Source of the DNA: Wolfiporia cocos
Taxonomy: Eukaryota; Basidiomycota; Agaricomycetes; Polyporales; Phaeolaceae
NCBI GenBank assembly: GCA_029448655.1
Contig: JACCLO010000005.1
Location: 1,054,001-1,118,000 of the forward strand
Length of the DNA: 64,000 nucleotides
Direction: 5' to 3'
Below, piece after piece: positions 31,266 to 40,650 of the stretch; position 1 is the stretch's first letter; every line of letters starts with the position of its first letter. Both the position numbers and the translations under genes were made by a program. Under the pieces are notes generated by a model, which saw only the letters and a list, made by a program, of their open reading frames with translations, was not told the origin of the DNA and ran no database searches.

Positions 31266-31796
31266 TGTTATGGTCCGTATGAAATTATCTGAATATCTTT
31301 GACACCTCACTGGAGAAGAGGACTTAGCGTTCAACCGTAGTATTGTGCGTTTACTTCTAGGGTTCCCTGTTCAACCAGCGACCCTCGTTTCATGTACAAC
31401 AGCCCTATGCCCATGATCTCGTGGCATATTAGGTTCCAGTTGATATACTGTGTCTAACCACAGGGCTTCTGTGTTTCAGCCACTGTTGCGCGCAACCACA
31501 ACGTTTCAGCTTAGTTATCTTAATGTACTAGCCTTATGGACTTAGTGGTAGCAGTACCAAGGACACTATGACCCCGATTACAGAATTGTAGTATAAAACC
31601 CTGTTGTAAATACCGGTCAAGTTCCTCAGCTCGACCTTGTTGAATTACAAGGATCTTATACTCGTTCTCAAAGGCTTGAGCAATTAAGCCTGCAGCTAGT
31701 ATATCGACACTCGACTCCAACGAGTAGTGCACTACTCGACATGCTGAGTAACTCGACTTAGTTATTTTCAGCTGAACGAATATACAATCCGTAACA
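31266..31796 (+). mobile_element. Solo LTR, family A, copy A3
   Basis: 531 bp, TGTTATGG to CCGTAACA, with a perfect duplication ATAGT (31261-31265 and 31797-31801). It is more diverged than A1 and A2, so probably older. Confidence 0.9.
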
Positions 31797-31801
31797 ATAG
31801 T

Positions 31802-32605
31802 TGTGTCACATGTGGGCCGGTAATGGCCGCACCAATAGTAGGAAGAGGGTTTGTCATGTTTTCTGTTAGAACGCGGGCACAGCCCGGGTATAGGGAAAGG
31901 CCGAATGCTGGTACCGTGAGGTGTAATGGCGATTGGTCGGACCTTGCACGCTTACCAAGGCGAGACACTGAGGTAGTTGTGCCATTGGATGGACCTGTAT
32001 GGTGACTAAGGTGTTCCGTGGTTGGCATGTGTTATGCACTGGACCAAGTGGTTACTGATGACAACGGGTTGGCCTAGGGCCGGGGTTTGGTATTTGCTGG
32101 AAGGCTAGAAGACCGGGGCTTTGGGGAGTGCCGAAGCCCAGAGGTGGTCCACGAGTGCTGGACCAATAGCAATATAGCCACAAGGCTATTATTGTGCTAT
32201 GATGCCATGGTTGTGTGAGAATGGCGTGCTTGTGATGTCATTGTGGTCTAGGACCTTATGACATGCGTGGTCTGGCCTGTAAGGGCTGGACCGGTGACGT
32301 AGCGATGACGTTGCTATGTGTCTGGACTGTATGACGTATACCTGAGATACCCGGAGGTGATTACTAAGGGTGACGTTGAGGACATATTGCAAGTCTAGAG
32401 GCTTATGGGCGAGGCCCAAGCTCTATTGATGTGCGATGATGTCATTAGTCTTTACTAGTGTGTTATGCTGTGTCGAGGCAGCTTAGTAGTGTGACTAGCA
32501 CTTTATGTAAGCTGTAAGCCCAGTTAAGGACTTGTGTTATGGCAATGGGAGTTAACCCATAGATAACTTGTAGTTAGATGTATAAATCCTGGATAGATTG
32601 CTATA
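31802..32605. other. Unassigned G-rich sequence inside the transposon island
   Basis: No coding frame of note. Repeated word fragments such as TGATGTCAT, GTGTGAC and ACCGG occur, but I could not define a unit. It is possibly more retrotransposon sequence belonging to the gypsy remnant downstream. Confidence 0.3.
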
Positions 32606-33418
32606 ATGTGTGGAAAATTGCTAGTGTCCCAGATAAATATGTGGGGTATACACCCGGTGTTTAATGGGTTATTACTCACCCCCTACCACGAACCTGAATT
32701 CGAACAGCAAAGGATTCAACCTGTCCCCAAAACACAGTTAACGGCGACAAAGATACTCCAATCACGTGAGGAGCATGGGCGAGTAGAATACGAAGTGCAG
32801 TGGTCGGATGGATTGAAAACCTGGGAGCATAAGCGAGACATGGACCACTCCCAGGCTGATGATTTCCATGAACAGAACCCACACACCCCAGGGGCACAAT
32901 GGAAAAACAGAACCATTACTGATGGTGACACCAAAGTCATTGACCCCACCGAAGAGGACATACCTCACTACTCCATCATGATGCATTGCAGCTTGGATGT
33001 ACTCATGGAGCGGGAGCGTCCAAAGATACGCTGGTGGCACGATAAGCTGGTGCAGTTCTTCATCCCCGTAAACCCAGACACTTACAAGGGACTGTATTTG
33101 ATCAAGGTACATCACCCCATTGAATGCAAGAAGCCTGAAGGGATCACATACTACAACTACCCAGTGGTATACATACACAAGATGTTGCATGAGTACGATT
33201 TCTCTGATCACAAAGGAGCAGGGGACTTTGTCATTCCTAGGCCACCCTGCAACTACAGCACCATGTATACAATGACTCCTCAAGATGAGGAGCTTAAAGG
33301 GGGGGTGATGTCATGGGCAAAAGCTTTCCCTAATGACAACAAGCTTGATTCAGTGCCTAGAGTCCCAAAGCCTAGCCAGGCTCGGATCGTACCCTGGAAG
33401 GAACCAGGCAACGCATAG
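32606..33418 (+). pseudogene. Gypsy polyprotein C-terminus with chromodomain-like segment
   Basis: The 270-codon frame is open and includes WGIHPVFNGLLLTPYHEPEF, which is the linker after the gypsy integrase GPY/F module. The stretch EYEVQWSDGLKTWEHKRDM follows, resembling the end of a retroelement chromodomain (usual form YLVKWKGY...TWEP). Chromodomains guide integration to marked chromatin. About 170 further residues of no recognised domain end at NA before the stop. RT, RNase H and the catalytic integrase core are absent, so this is a truncated copy, although the surviving frame has no internal stop. Confidence 0.7.
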
Positions 33419-33802
33419 ATAACAACACGAGTCCCTGTTCACACACGGTCACGATGACCGCTACATATTTCATATCATACTATGCTTCTATGTTTCAGGG
33501 TCTGGCTTAGACCCCTACGCTAGTCATGCCCCAGACCCCCTAATTACCAGATACAGCCATTATTGTACAAACATGTATAAACAGCCTAGCAGTATAATAG
33601 CAGGCCTCGTTCAGCTGGTAACCCCAGTCTGAACTTGGCATTCATCCACTTTGCTCCCCTCAGTTTGGAGGGACTTCAGTGCCAGAGATGCATCTTTAGA
33701 GACACCGCAGATGCATCTGAGGCTCTCTAAGCAATCTTAATGCCCAAGCACGCTGCATAGATGCATCTGAATAAAATAAGATGCATCTGCGCAAGAAATA
33801 CC

Positions 33803-33875
33803 TGTGCAGGGTTCAAACACTTGACCTAGGATCAGCGAAGTCGCAACCTGTACCACTTCACCAAATGGTCTTGGT
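33803..33875 (-). promoter_or_regulatory. tRNA-like module, left arm of T4
   Basis: On the minus strand an A-box-like TGGTGAAGTGG (33853-33863) and a B-box-like GTGTTTGAACCC (33808-33819) are seen. The B box departs from the GGTTCGANNCC consensus, so activity is doubtful. Confidence 0.4.
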
Positions 33876-34164
33876 ATCTGGTCACATACTTGTCAATATG
33901 ATCCATTTAATGTCCTTTCATCGCTGTAGCTGTTAATTGTCAAGTCACACCGCAATGTTCCCATATTGCCCTGTAGGTAATTTATGACAGTATCCTTACC
34001 TCATTGCAGATACATATGGGTTGTGGGATACATTAATAAAGAGATGCATTCTGAGTTCAAGGAACACTTGAGCTTACTGACATATGAGCAGAATGTTAAA
34101 TTTTTTACAACCGTTATTATATCAACTACTGACTATATATTTGCACAAGACCTTCCTTCCACTA

Positions 34165-34240
34165 ACCACTTTTGCTGAGTGGTTTCAGCTGCTGTTTCAC
34201 CGAGGTCTCATGGTTCCTGGTTCGATTCCCGGCTTGTGAT
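34165..34240 (+). promoter_or_regulatory. tRNA-like Pol III promoter module, right arm of T4
   Basis: TGCTGAGTGGT (34173) serves as A box and a perfect B box GGTTCGATTCC begins at 34219. A TTTT run follows near 34247. It reads outward from the element. Confidence 0.55.
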
Positions 34241-34606
34241 GCTTTATTTTGGTACTAACGGGCGCCTAATTTCGATGACTTAGAGTGCCCCAGATGCATC
34301 TGCGGTGTCTCTAAAGATGCATCTGTGGCACTGAAACTCTACCAGTTCACTCTAAGGTTTGAGTGGCCTTGTCAGTAATTCTTCAAGATCACCCACATAC
34401 TTTACGTTAATTGTGCACTCAAGGTCCCGGATTGCCTCAAGAACTACCAAATTCCACCTTGTGACATCTCCAGAACTAGAGAGCGCATACCCACCGCTGC
34501 TGGAAACCCTGGTGGAGCTCCTATATGGATTGTGTAGAACCTCAGCCCTGATTGATGATCGATGATCGGGGAGCCGCGCAGCTTCTGGATCAGGCCAACA
34601 TCGCGC

Positions 34607-35222
34607 TAGTGATGTGCAAAGCACGGCTCGGCTCAAAGCCCGGGGCTTGGGCCCGGCTTTGAAGGGCTCGGGCTCAGCGGAATGTCAAGCTGGGCCCTCC
34701 TTGACGGCTCAGGCCGGCTTGGGCCCGGCTCAGGCTCAGGCCGGGGCTTATGGGTAATCATGTAGGACCTCGAAATTATTGGCTTGTGCAGTTCAAATGA
34801 CAGCACAACATATCCAGAATGCTTATATGTCTACTATTTGTTATTATTCTGATCTACAAGTGTTTTTTACAGCTGCTTATGATGTTGACCGAAAATCCAG
34901 ATCTCGATCACAACCCCGATCGCAACAGTAGTCACAACGTTCCGCACCGTGTTAGCAGACCACAAGTCATTGTAATGGTCGTTGAGATCATATAAGGTGA
35001 ATTGATGCAAAATCTTAACCAAAGGGCCCATTTTCGCTAATTCTAACAACACCACAGCTGCACGCCTAAAGCCGCCGGCTCAGGGCTCGGCTACGGCCGG
35101 CTCACAATCCAAGCCGGGCCCTGAGCCGTCTTAAGCCGCCCCCCCAGGCTCGGCTCGGCCCGGCTTAAGTCGGCTCGGCCAGGCCCGGCTCACGGCTTTG
35201 AGCCGTGCTTTGCACATCACTA
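34607..35222. mobile_element. hAT-type MITE, intact, 616 bp
   Basis: Ends are TAGTGATGTGCAAAGCACGG and, inverted, CCGTGCTTTGCACATCACTA, with a perfect 8-bp duplication CATCGCGC (34599-34606 and 35223-35230). The 8-bp duplication and TAGTG-type terminus are typical of hAT elements. The inner part has GC-rich CCGGGCC repeats and an AT-rich core without a coding frame. Confidence 0.92.
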
Positions 35223-35719
35223 CATCGCGCTGTGAGCTGCAACAGGGGTTGCACTTATTGGGTCCGCAGGAAGGTCATGTTGTCTTACTCATGATTATTG
35301 TGTAGGCCAGGTGCGTGGATGAAGATCATTGAACCTGCAAGGCAGGGGATAGGGATAGCGAGTGGCTCTCCATTGCTCGAAGGTGTTGTGTGCACCGTAT
35401 CCGTCTCAGTATGCTTCTCCAGTACACTGATACGTGAATTAAATGCCTGGGCGAAGGAGACCAGAACGTACCGTAAGATGCATACGCAGTGTCTCCAGGA
35501 GATGCTGTGGCATAAGCACAATCAGTATGAGCAAGGTAACATGGGGCCCGACAATCTTACGCTGAGGTTAAATGACCCATGTCATTGTGAGGGACTTCAG
35601 TCAATTATTCTAATCTGCCAACTGCCCTTCGCTTAAGAAATAGCAGTTGCGAGCTAGGTTTGCACGCAGATTAATCTGCTAGCTGCGGCAGATTAATCTA
35701 CTGTGACAATAAAATGGTA

Positions 35720-35802
35720 CATTCAGGATTCGAACCAAGGACCTTAGCACAGATGAGAATAAGAGCATCGCAGCATACATTAGCCAACTGAGCTACAGTG
35801 CA
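35720..35802 (-). promoter_or_regulatory. tRNA-like Pol III promoter module, left arm of T2
   Basis: On the minus strand the A box is TAGCTCAGTTGG (35784-35795) and the B box GGTTCGAATCC (35726-35736), both at consensus, followed by TTTT near 35711-35714. It reads leftward, out of the element. Confidence 0.65.
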
Positions 35803-36091
35803 ACTAGTGTCTGCACCATTTTAAGCAATATATAGAGTATTTTGTAAACTTCATTTTCACAGTTTAACATCTTCCATAACACAAATACAAATGAATCTGC
35901 CTCTAAAGACCTGTGATTCCAGTGTATTCAGCTTTCTCATGGTGAGTTGCTCCAGGTCAAGCATGGTAAATCAAGCCACCACTATCATTGATTTCTTTAT
36001 GCTTGTTGTAGCAGTTAGTTGCCTTGATGATTTGCGGAAATTGTGTGTAAAATTTGCGTTATATATATTTTGATTGTTCAAGGGTAACTGT

Positions 36092-36178
36092 TGCTACTAT
36101 GGCTCAGTTGGCTAATTACGCTGCGATGCTGTTATTCTCATCTGTGCTAAGGTCCTTGGTTCGAATCCTGAATGTACC
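36092..36178 (+). promoter_or_regulatory. tRNA-like Pol III promoter module, right arm of T2
   Basis: A box TGGCTCAGTTGG (36100-36111) and B box GGTTCGAATCC (36158-36168) match the eukaryotic consensus. It reads rightward, out of the element, so the two modules of T2 diverge. Confidence 0.65.
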
Positions 36179-36794
36179 ATTTCATTGTCACAGTAGATTA
36201 ATCTGCCGCAGCTAGCAGATTAATCTGCGTGCAAACCTAGCTCGCAACTGCTATTTCTTAAGCGAAGGGCAGTTGGCAGATTAAGATAATTGACTGAAAC
36301 TCTATTCGTTGTATGACCATCCAGCAAAGTACGCAGTGAGTACATACGCCACTCAAAAGGTCTGTTCAAGCTGCAGATGCATCGGCAGTCTCCCAGGAGT
36401 ATGCTCTCGATACGTTGGAACACTGCTTGTCCTGCAGCATCGATAAGAGAGGCGAACATGTGAGTGAACTTGACGTTGTCTGAAGCAAGGATTGTGCCTC
36501 AATACGGACGAGGAATATTCGGTGCGTATCATCAAAAAGTATTGACATCTGAATGCTCAAGACGTACAGATAGATAGACTCCTACCTGCTAGCAGAAAGG
36601 CGAATTTGTTTCTCATCAGTTCACCGTCGCTGATGCCGAGCCTCCTGAGTGGTCTTCATCATTCGCGAGGGACTTCAGTCAATTATCTTAATCTGCCAAC
36701 TGCCCTTCGCTTAAGAAATCGCAGTTGCGAGCTAGGTTTGCACGCAGATTAATCTGCTAACTGCGGCAGATTAATCTACTGTGACAATAAAATG

Positions 36795-36878
36795 GCACAT
36801 CCCGGATTCGAACCAAGGACCTTAGCACAGATGAGAATAACAGCATCGCAGCATAATTAGCCAACTGAGCTACAGTGC
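36795..36878 (-). promoter_or_regulatory. tRNA-like Pol III promoter module, left arm of T3
   Basis: On the minus strand it has TAGCTCAGTTGG and GGTTCGAATCC with a T-stem-like pairing CTTGG/CCGGG. The acceptor pairing is only about four base pairs, so this is tRNA-derived rather than a tRNA. Confidence 0.65.
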
Positions 36879-37168
36879 AACTGGTCTTGCCCCCATTTTA
36901 AGCAATATATAGAGTATTTTGTAAACTTCATTTTCGCAGTTTAACATCTTCCATAACACAAATACAAATGAATCTGCCTCTAAAGACCTGTGATTCCAGT
37001 GTATTCAGCTTTCCCATGGTGAGTTGCTCCAGGTCAAGCATGGTAAATCAAGCTACCACTATCATTGATTTCTGTATGCTTGTTGGAGCAGTTAGTTGCC
37101 TTGATGATTTGCGAAAATTGTGTGTAAAATTTGCGTTATATATATTTTAATTGGTCAATGGTACCTGT

Positions 37169-37256
37169 TGCTGCAATGGCTCAGTTGGCTAATTATGCTG
37201 CAATGCTGTTATTCTCATCTGTGCTAAGGTCCTTGGTTCGAATCCGGGATGTGCCA
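37169..37256 (+). promoter_or_regulatory. tRNA-like Pol III promoter module, right arm of T3
   Basis: A box TGGCTCAGTTGG (37177-37188), B box GGTTCGAATCC (37235-37245), then TTTT at 37257-37260 as a possible Pol III terminator. Confidence 0.65.
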
Positions 37257-37600
37257 TTTTATTGTCACAGTAGATTAATCTGCCGCAGTTAGCAGATTAA
37301 TCTGCGTGCAAACCTAGCTCGCAACTGCGATTTCTTAAGCGAAGGGCAGTTGGCAGATTAAGATAATTGACTGAAACTCTACCATTCGCCCTCCCTAAGC
37401 AGTGTCATGCTGCGGCGCAGATCTCGGCTAATCAGTACATTTCAGGACGTTGAAATGCGGCTATCTGCCAAGGGCACCTTCGTCTTGAGGATAATGAAGC
37501 GGATCAGGAGACTTCTGAGGGTGGTAGAATCTACAAGTATGCACTCCAAAGCATTCAGTGAGATGGTATAGAATATAGCAATTAGTACATTACAGCACTA

Positions 37601-38351
37601 TCAGCCGTCTTGAAACATCTGACAAGATTGAAGCGCAGCTTTAGTCCGGTATCCCAGCGAGTCTTGCGCATCTATCCAGGGCAGAGTCTATGGCGCCTAT
37701 CACCGGAGTTGTCAACCTTACCCGGTCAGATCGTGTCTCATTTCAAAGGGGAACCCCTGGAGATCTCAAATAATCTCGCAAGGGATTCTGAAGGTCATCT
37801 CATATTCAAATTGCGATCTGTTCTGTTAGCCTCGTGGTGTACTTCTGTTCTGCGAGATCGGCGTGCCGACTGCTCCATCCTGAAATGAATTCTCTTATAC
37901 GTACGCCTTCGGCAGCCGACTGAGCTTCACCACATGTATGAAGGGAAGGAAAACGGCAGCTATCGAACTTAATCTTCATGGAGTCGAGTTTAGCAGATGA
38001 CGCATTTTCTCGCAGTATCAGGTCAAAGCAGCGGTGATAAAGCGACCGATCGCGAGTCAGTGACTGCCGAATGGAGCACGCGCCAAAATGGTCAGCCTAG
38101 ACAAGCGCTTGGGCTCGCCCCGAAGCCGGAAGCCACGTTCGGTGCACGAATACAAACTGTAGAACGACACAATGGACCGACATATACATTATTAAGGATG
38201 GCCTGCGCGGTGAGATCTTGGTGACCAGACCGGTGTTTGCTCGGCATCCTCACCGCCGCTTGAACACTAACGGTGCGCGTGCAGGGCTGATTCACATGGC
38301 CATCGTTATGTGAGTCTATGGTATTGGAAGCACGATACAACATAGTGACAC
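37601..38351. other. Stretch between the P450 pseudogene and the intact P450
   Basis: A plus-strand frame of 92 codons at 37610-37888 has no known relatives that I can see. It may instead be reversed, decayed P450 sequence. The part next to 38351 should hold the 3' UTR of the intact P450. Confidence 0.3.
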
Positions 38352-40650
38352 TCACCAAAGCGTCAGTGCTATCTTGCCTTCCAGTAAGCGCTCCCGTCTC
38401 TCCGCCATTGATTCGCCCCTATACCGCGGCTCATCCTTTACGTCGATGCGGAAGCGAGATACGAGGTACGTGAGGGCAGCGACGGCTTCAGTCTCCCCAA
38501 AGCGTCGTCCGATACACCCGCGCGGACCAGTGCTGAACGCAAGCAGTGCATCTCGCGGCCAGTCTTTATCGAGGAAGCGCGCGGGATTGAATGTATACGG
38601 ATCGGGCCAGTAGCGCGCTATGTGGAGGATCATGATAAGCAGCTGATACGAGAAATCAAGAGAGTAAATCGGCTGCATTTAATGAGGACTTACGATTATA
38701 GTGTATTCCTGATGCATGGATCATGATTGAGGAACCCGCGGGGCAGGGCACGGTACGCAGCTCTCCACTGGACGTCCGTGTCGTAAGCACCGTATCCTCT
38801 TCGGCTTTCTTGGGGATCATATTTACCTAGCGGTAAAGTCCAGACATCGTGATTCAATTAAAAAAGCCGTGTAGACTCACGGGCGGGAACATACGGAGTG
38901 TTTCGAGGAAGACACTATATCAAAGCATTAAACATATTAGCAACATACATATTCCAGCAGCTTACGCAAGACTGTAAGTTAACTGGTTCATGTCGTCATA
39001 TGACTATGTTTCGAGGCATGGTTAGTCCTGATGTTACCAGACATTACAATGGGAACGCACAGACACCCTTCCATCAGGAAGCACGCTTTTGATATGTTGA
39101 TACAGTACCTCCTGCTCATCTTGGTGCAAAGCCAGCAGAATCAGCGCGTATGCGAGTGAATGAGCAGTTGTCTGAAGAGGTCTTCATGAGAACCCCTACT
39201 GATTAGCGGAAGCTGCATACCTCATAGCCTGATGGCAACAAGATACATCAGCACTATGCATGCCACAAGCATAGTGACCGCACCTGCTATGAGGAAGGCA
39301 AAAATATTCCCCATCATCTCGCTGTCGCTCAGATGCGCTTCACCTTCGATGCCGCTATCATCATTTGCCTCGAGTAGGCAGGTGAATAAATCATCACCGC
39401 CCAGCGACTGTTTCTCTCCACTCCTTCGGCTCTGAATCATCTCTTCCATATACCGCTAGTCGTCTCGCTCAGTGACACGGACGGGCACTCTCAATCACCC
39501 GAGACTCACTCGAAGCTCATGAGAGGCTTCATAAAGTCTGCGCACGCGCGAGATGGGTGCGTTCGCAAGCACCCACTCAGGGAATATGGCCTTGAGGATA
39601 ATATCTTCTGACGCTACACGCATCGCATCCTATGTTCAGACGATAGATGATCAGACATTCAAGCAAGTCCTCCATACTCTCAGGACATACCTTGAATTTC
39701 ATAGCATGTCCAGCAGGCAGGATATTGTCATCTATCCATGATATCTGCTGACCAAATCCAGCTGTGCCGATCACGAACAGCGTAATCTAGATTGAGGAAT
39801 TTGGGCCGACGTATCCAAGTGAGCAATCGCTCCGGTGCACGGACGGTGGGCAAAACGCACAGGCACAGTAACATCTGTGATGCTGTCAACCGCGATTTCG
39901 TCTCGTCCTTTCCACACAACTTCGCATAACTCCTCGGTTACATCCGTGGTCACATCCCATACTAGACGAATGTTCCGCTGATTGCATTCCATCTAAAAAG
40001 TCCAGGAGCAAGTACTTGAACAATGAGAACACAAACCTCTGTGAAAGCCGGTGCCGTGATTTTGCGATGACGCTTCCACTCATCACGTTCAGTCACGAGT
40101 ACGTTGTCTCCGTAGTAAGACAGCACTTCCATATGGTCTACAGGTTTTGGGAAGCGATGTCGAGCATTCGTTACATCCTACACATACCATTTATGAATAT
40201 ACTGATGAGCTTTCTTCTGGTGTACACACCTTGATAGCTTGAGCATCGGCAAGGAAGAACATGATACGAGGGCGAGGCAATACCGACACCTGTTCGATTC
40301 TGCTGAGGACTCCAAGCAGAGTCAATGTGCCACGCAGACTCACCGAGGATACAATATCGGAACCGTACTGAGCAAAATCCTGGTGCTTGGTCTTCCAACC
40401 GCTGAAGATACCCACGGAGATGTAAGGGATGCGGGACCCCATGATTGCTGTCTCGGCACCGAATAAGTAGCGCAGCCCCGGATAGTCCCTGCACATCGAC
40501 ATTGTTGAATATGACTACCAGGTATGTGGCATCAGCGCATTGACATAGAATAACTTACTGAATGGAACGGATAGCATCGCGCCACTGAAGAAATATGCGT
40601 AGAGAGAAGAAAATGAGGAAAGATACGGAAATTACATGCAGAGTCTCCAT
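38352..40650 (-). CDS. Cytochrome P450 monooxygenase (intact, copy 3)
   Basis: A paralogue of the P450 at 10907-12994. The start at 40650 gives an anchor METLHVISVSFLIFFSLRIF, then DYPGLRYLFGAE, WKRHRKITAPAFTE and VIGTAGFGQQISW-like sequence. A JK region follows with FLETLRMFPP (ExxR), then FNPARFL, and the heme loop FSTGPRGCIGRRF with the Cys ligand; the stop is at 38352. All exons join in frame with GT-AG introns. The I-helix motif AGYETT, written AGHETT in copy 1, is built from three exons here, the middle one only 8 nt long (39221-39228). Without that microexon the frame meets a stop. It is probably a working microsomal monooxygenase; the substrate is unknown. Confidence 0.92.

Larger units (their letters stand above)
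33668..34342. mobile_element. tRNA-arm inverted-repeat element, copy T4 (second subfamily)
   Basis: Ends are GAGGGACTTCAGTGCC and GGCACTGAAACTCTAC, the same outer bases as T2 and T3. Flanks CAGTTTG and CAGTTCA match in 5 of 7 bases. The arms share about 45 bp (AGATGCATCT... and TCTAAAGATGCATCTG). Inside each arm there is a different tRNA-like module from the one in T1-T3. No protein is coded. Confidence 0.72.
35589..36305. mobile_element. tRNA-arm inverted-repeat element, copy T2
   Basis: 717 bp. Flanks TCATTGT and TCGTTGT match in 6 of 7 bases. Ends are GAGGGACTTCAGTCAATTA and TAATTGACTGAAACTCTA. The two arms are inverted copies of about 210 bp that differ at only a few bases. Both arms carry the variants AAATAGCAG and ATTCAGGATTCG, which T1 and T3 lack. 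A central 290 bp, nearly identical to that of T3, is AT-rich. The 60-codon frames in it are not credible genes. Confidence 0.85.
36667..37382. mobile_element. tRNA-arm inverted-repeat element, copy T3
   Basis: 716 bp with a perfect 7-bp duplication CATTCGC (36660-36666 and 37383-37389). It has the same termini and orientation as T2. Arms of about 210 bp share private variants GCTAACTGCGG and ATCCCGGATTCG. It lies 361 bp from T2 in the same P450 pseudogene. Confidence 0.88.
34352..37600 (-). pseudogene. Cytochrome P450 pseudogene, interrupted by a hAT MITE and elements T2 and T3
   Basis: Pieces of one P450 appear in order on the minus strand. An I-helix start LGISDGELMRNKFAFLLA lies near 36600-36660, and a THMFASLIDAAGQ segment near 36450. 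The K-helix HLLETLRMHLT is near 35500. TVHTTPSSNGEPLAIPIP and SMIFIHAPGLHNN lie near 35300-35400. Beyond the hAT element comes a degraded C-terminus (WPDPEAARLP, then a final LEELLTRPLKP). The heme-loop Cys motif is not recognisable. The relation to the intact P450 at 38352-40650 is clear from motif order. It is dead by sequence decay and by at least three insertions. Confidence 0.75.

Noticed and set aside
24419..31796. Families A and B as TIR transposons because their ends are inverted (TGTTAC/GTAACA)
   Set aside because: Only the terminal six bases are inverted. The 5-bp duplications, TATA boxes and TG...CA ends fit LTRs.
35891..37150. Identical-looking 60-codon frames starting MNLPLKTCDSSVFSF in T2 and T3
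   Set aside because: They lie in the AT-rich core and are repeated only because the elements are copies. T1 does not keep the frame, so there is no sign of a protein.
16381..37382. Reading T1-T3 as pairs of real tRNA genes
   Set aside because: A and B boxes are at consensus, but only about four acceptor base pairs form and the T stem relies on G-T pairs, so they are tRNA-derived modules.
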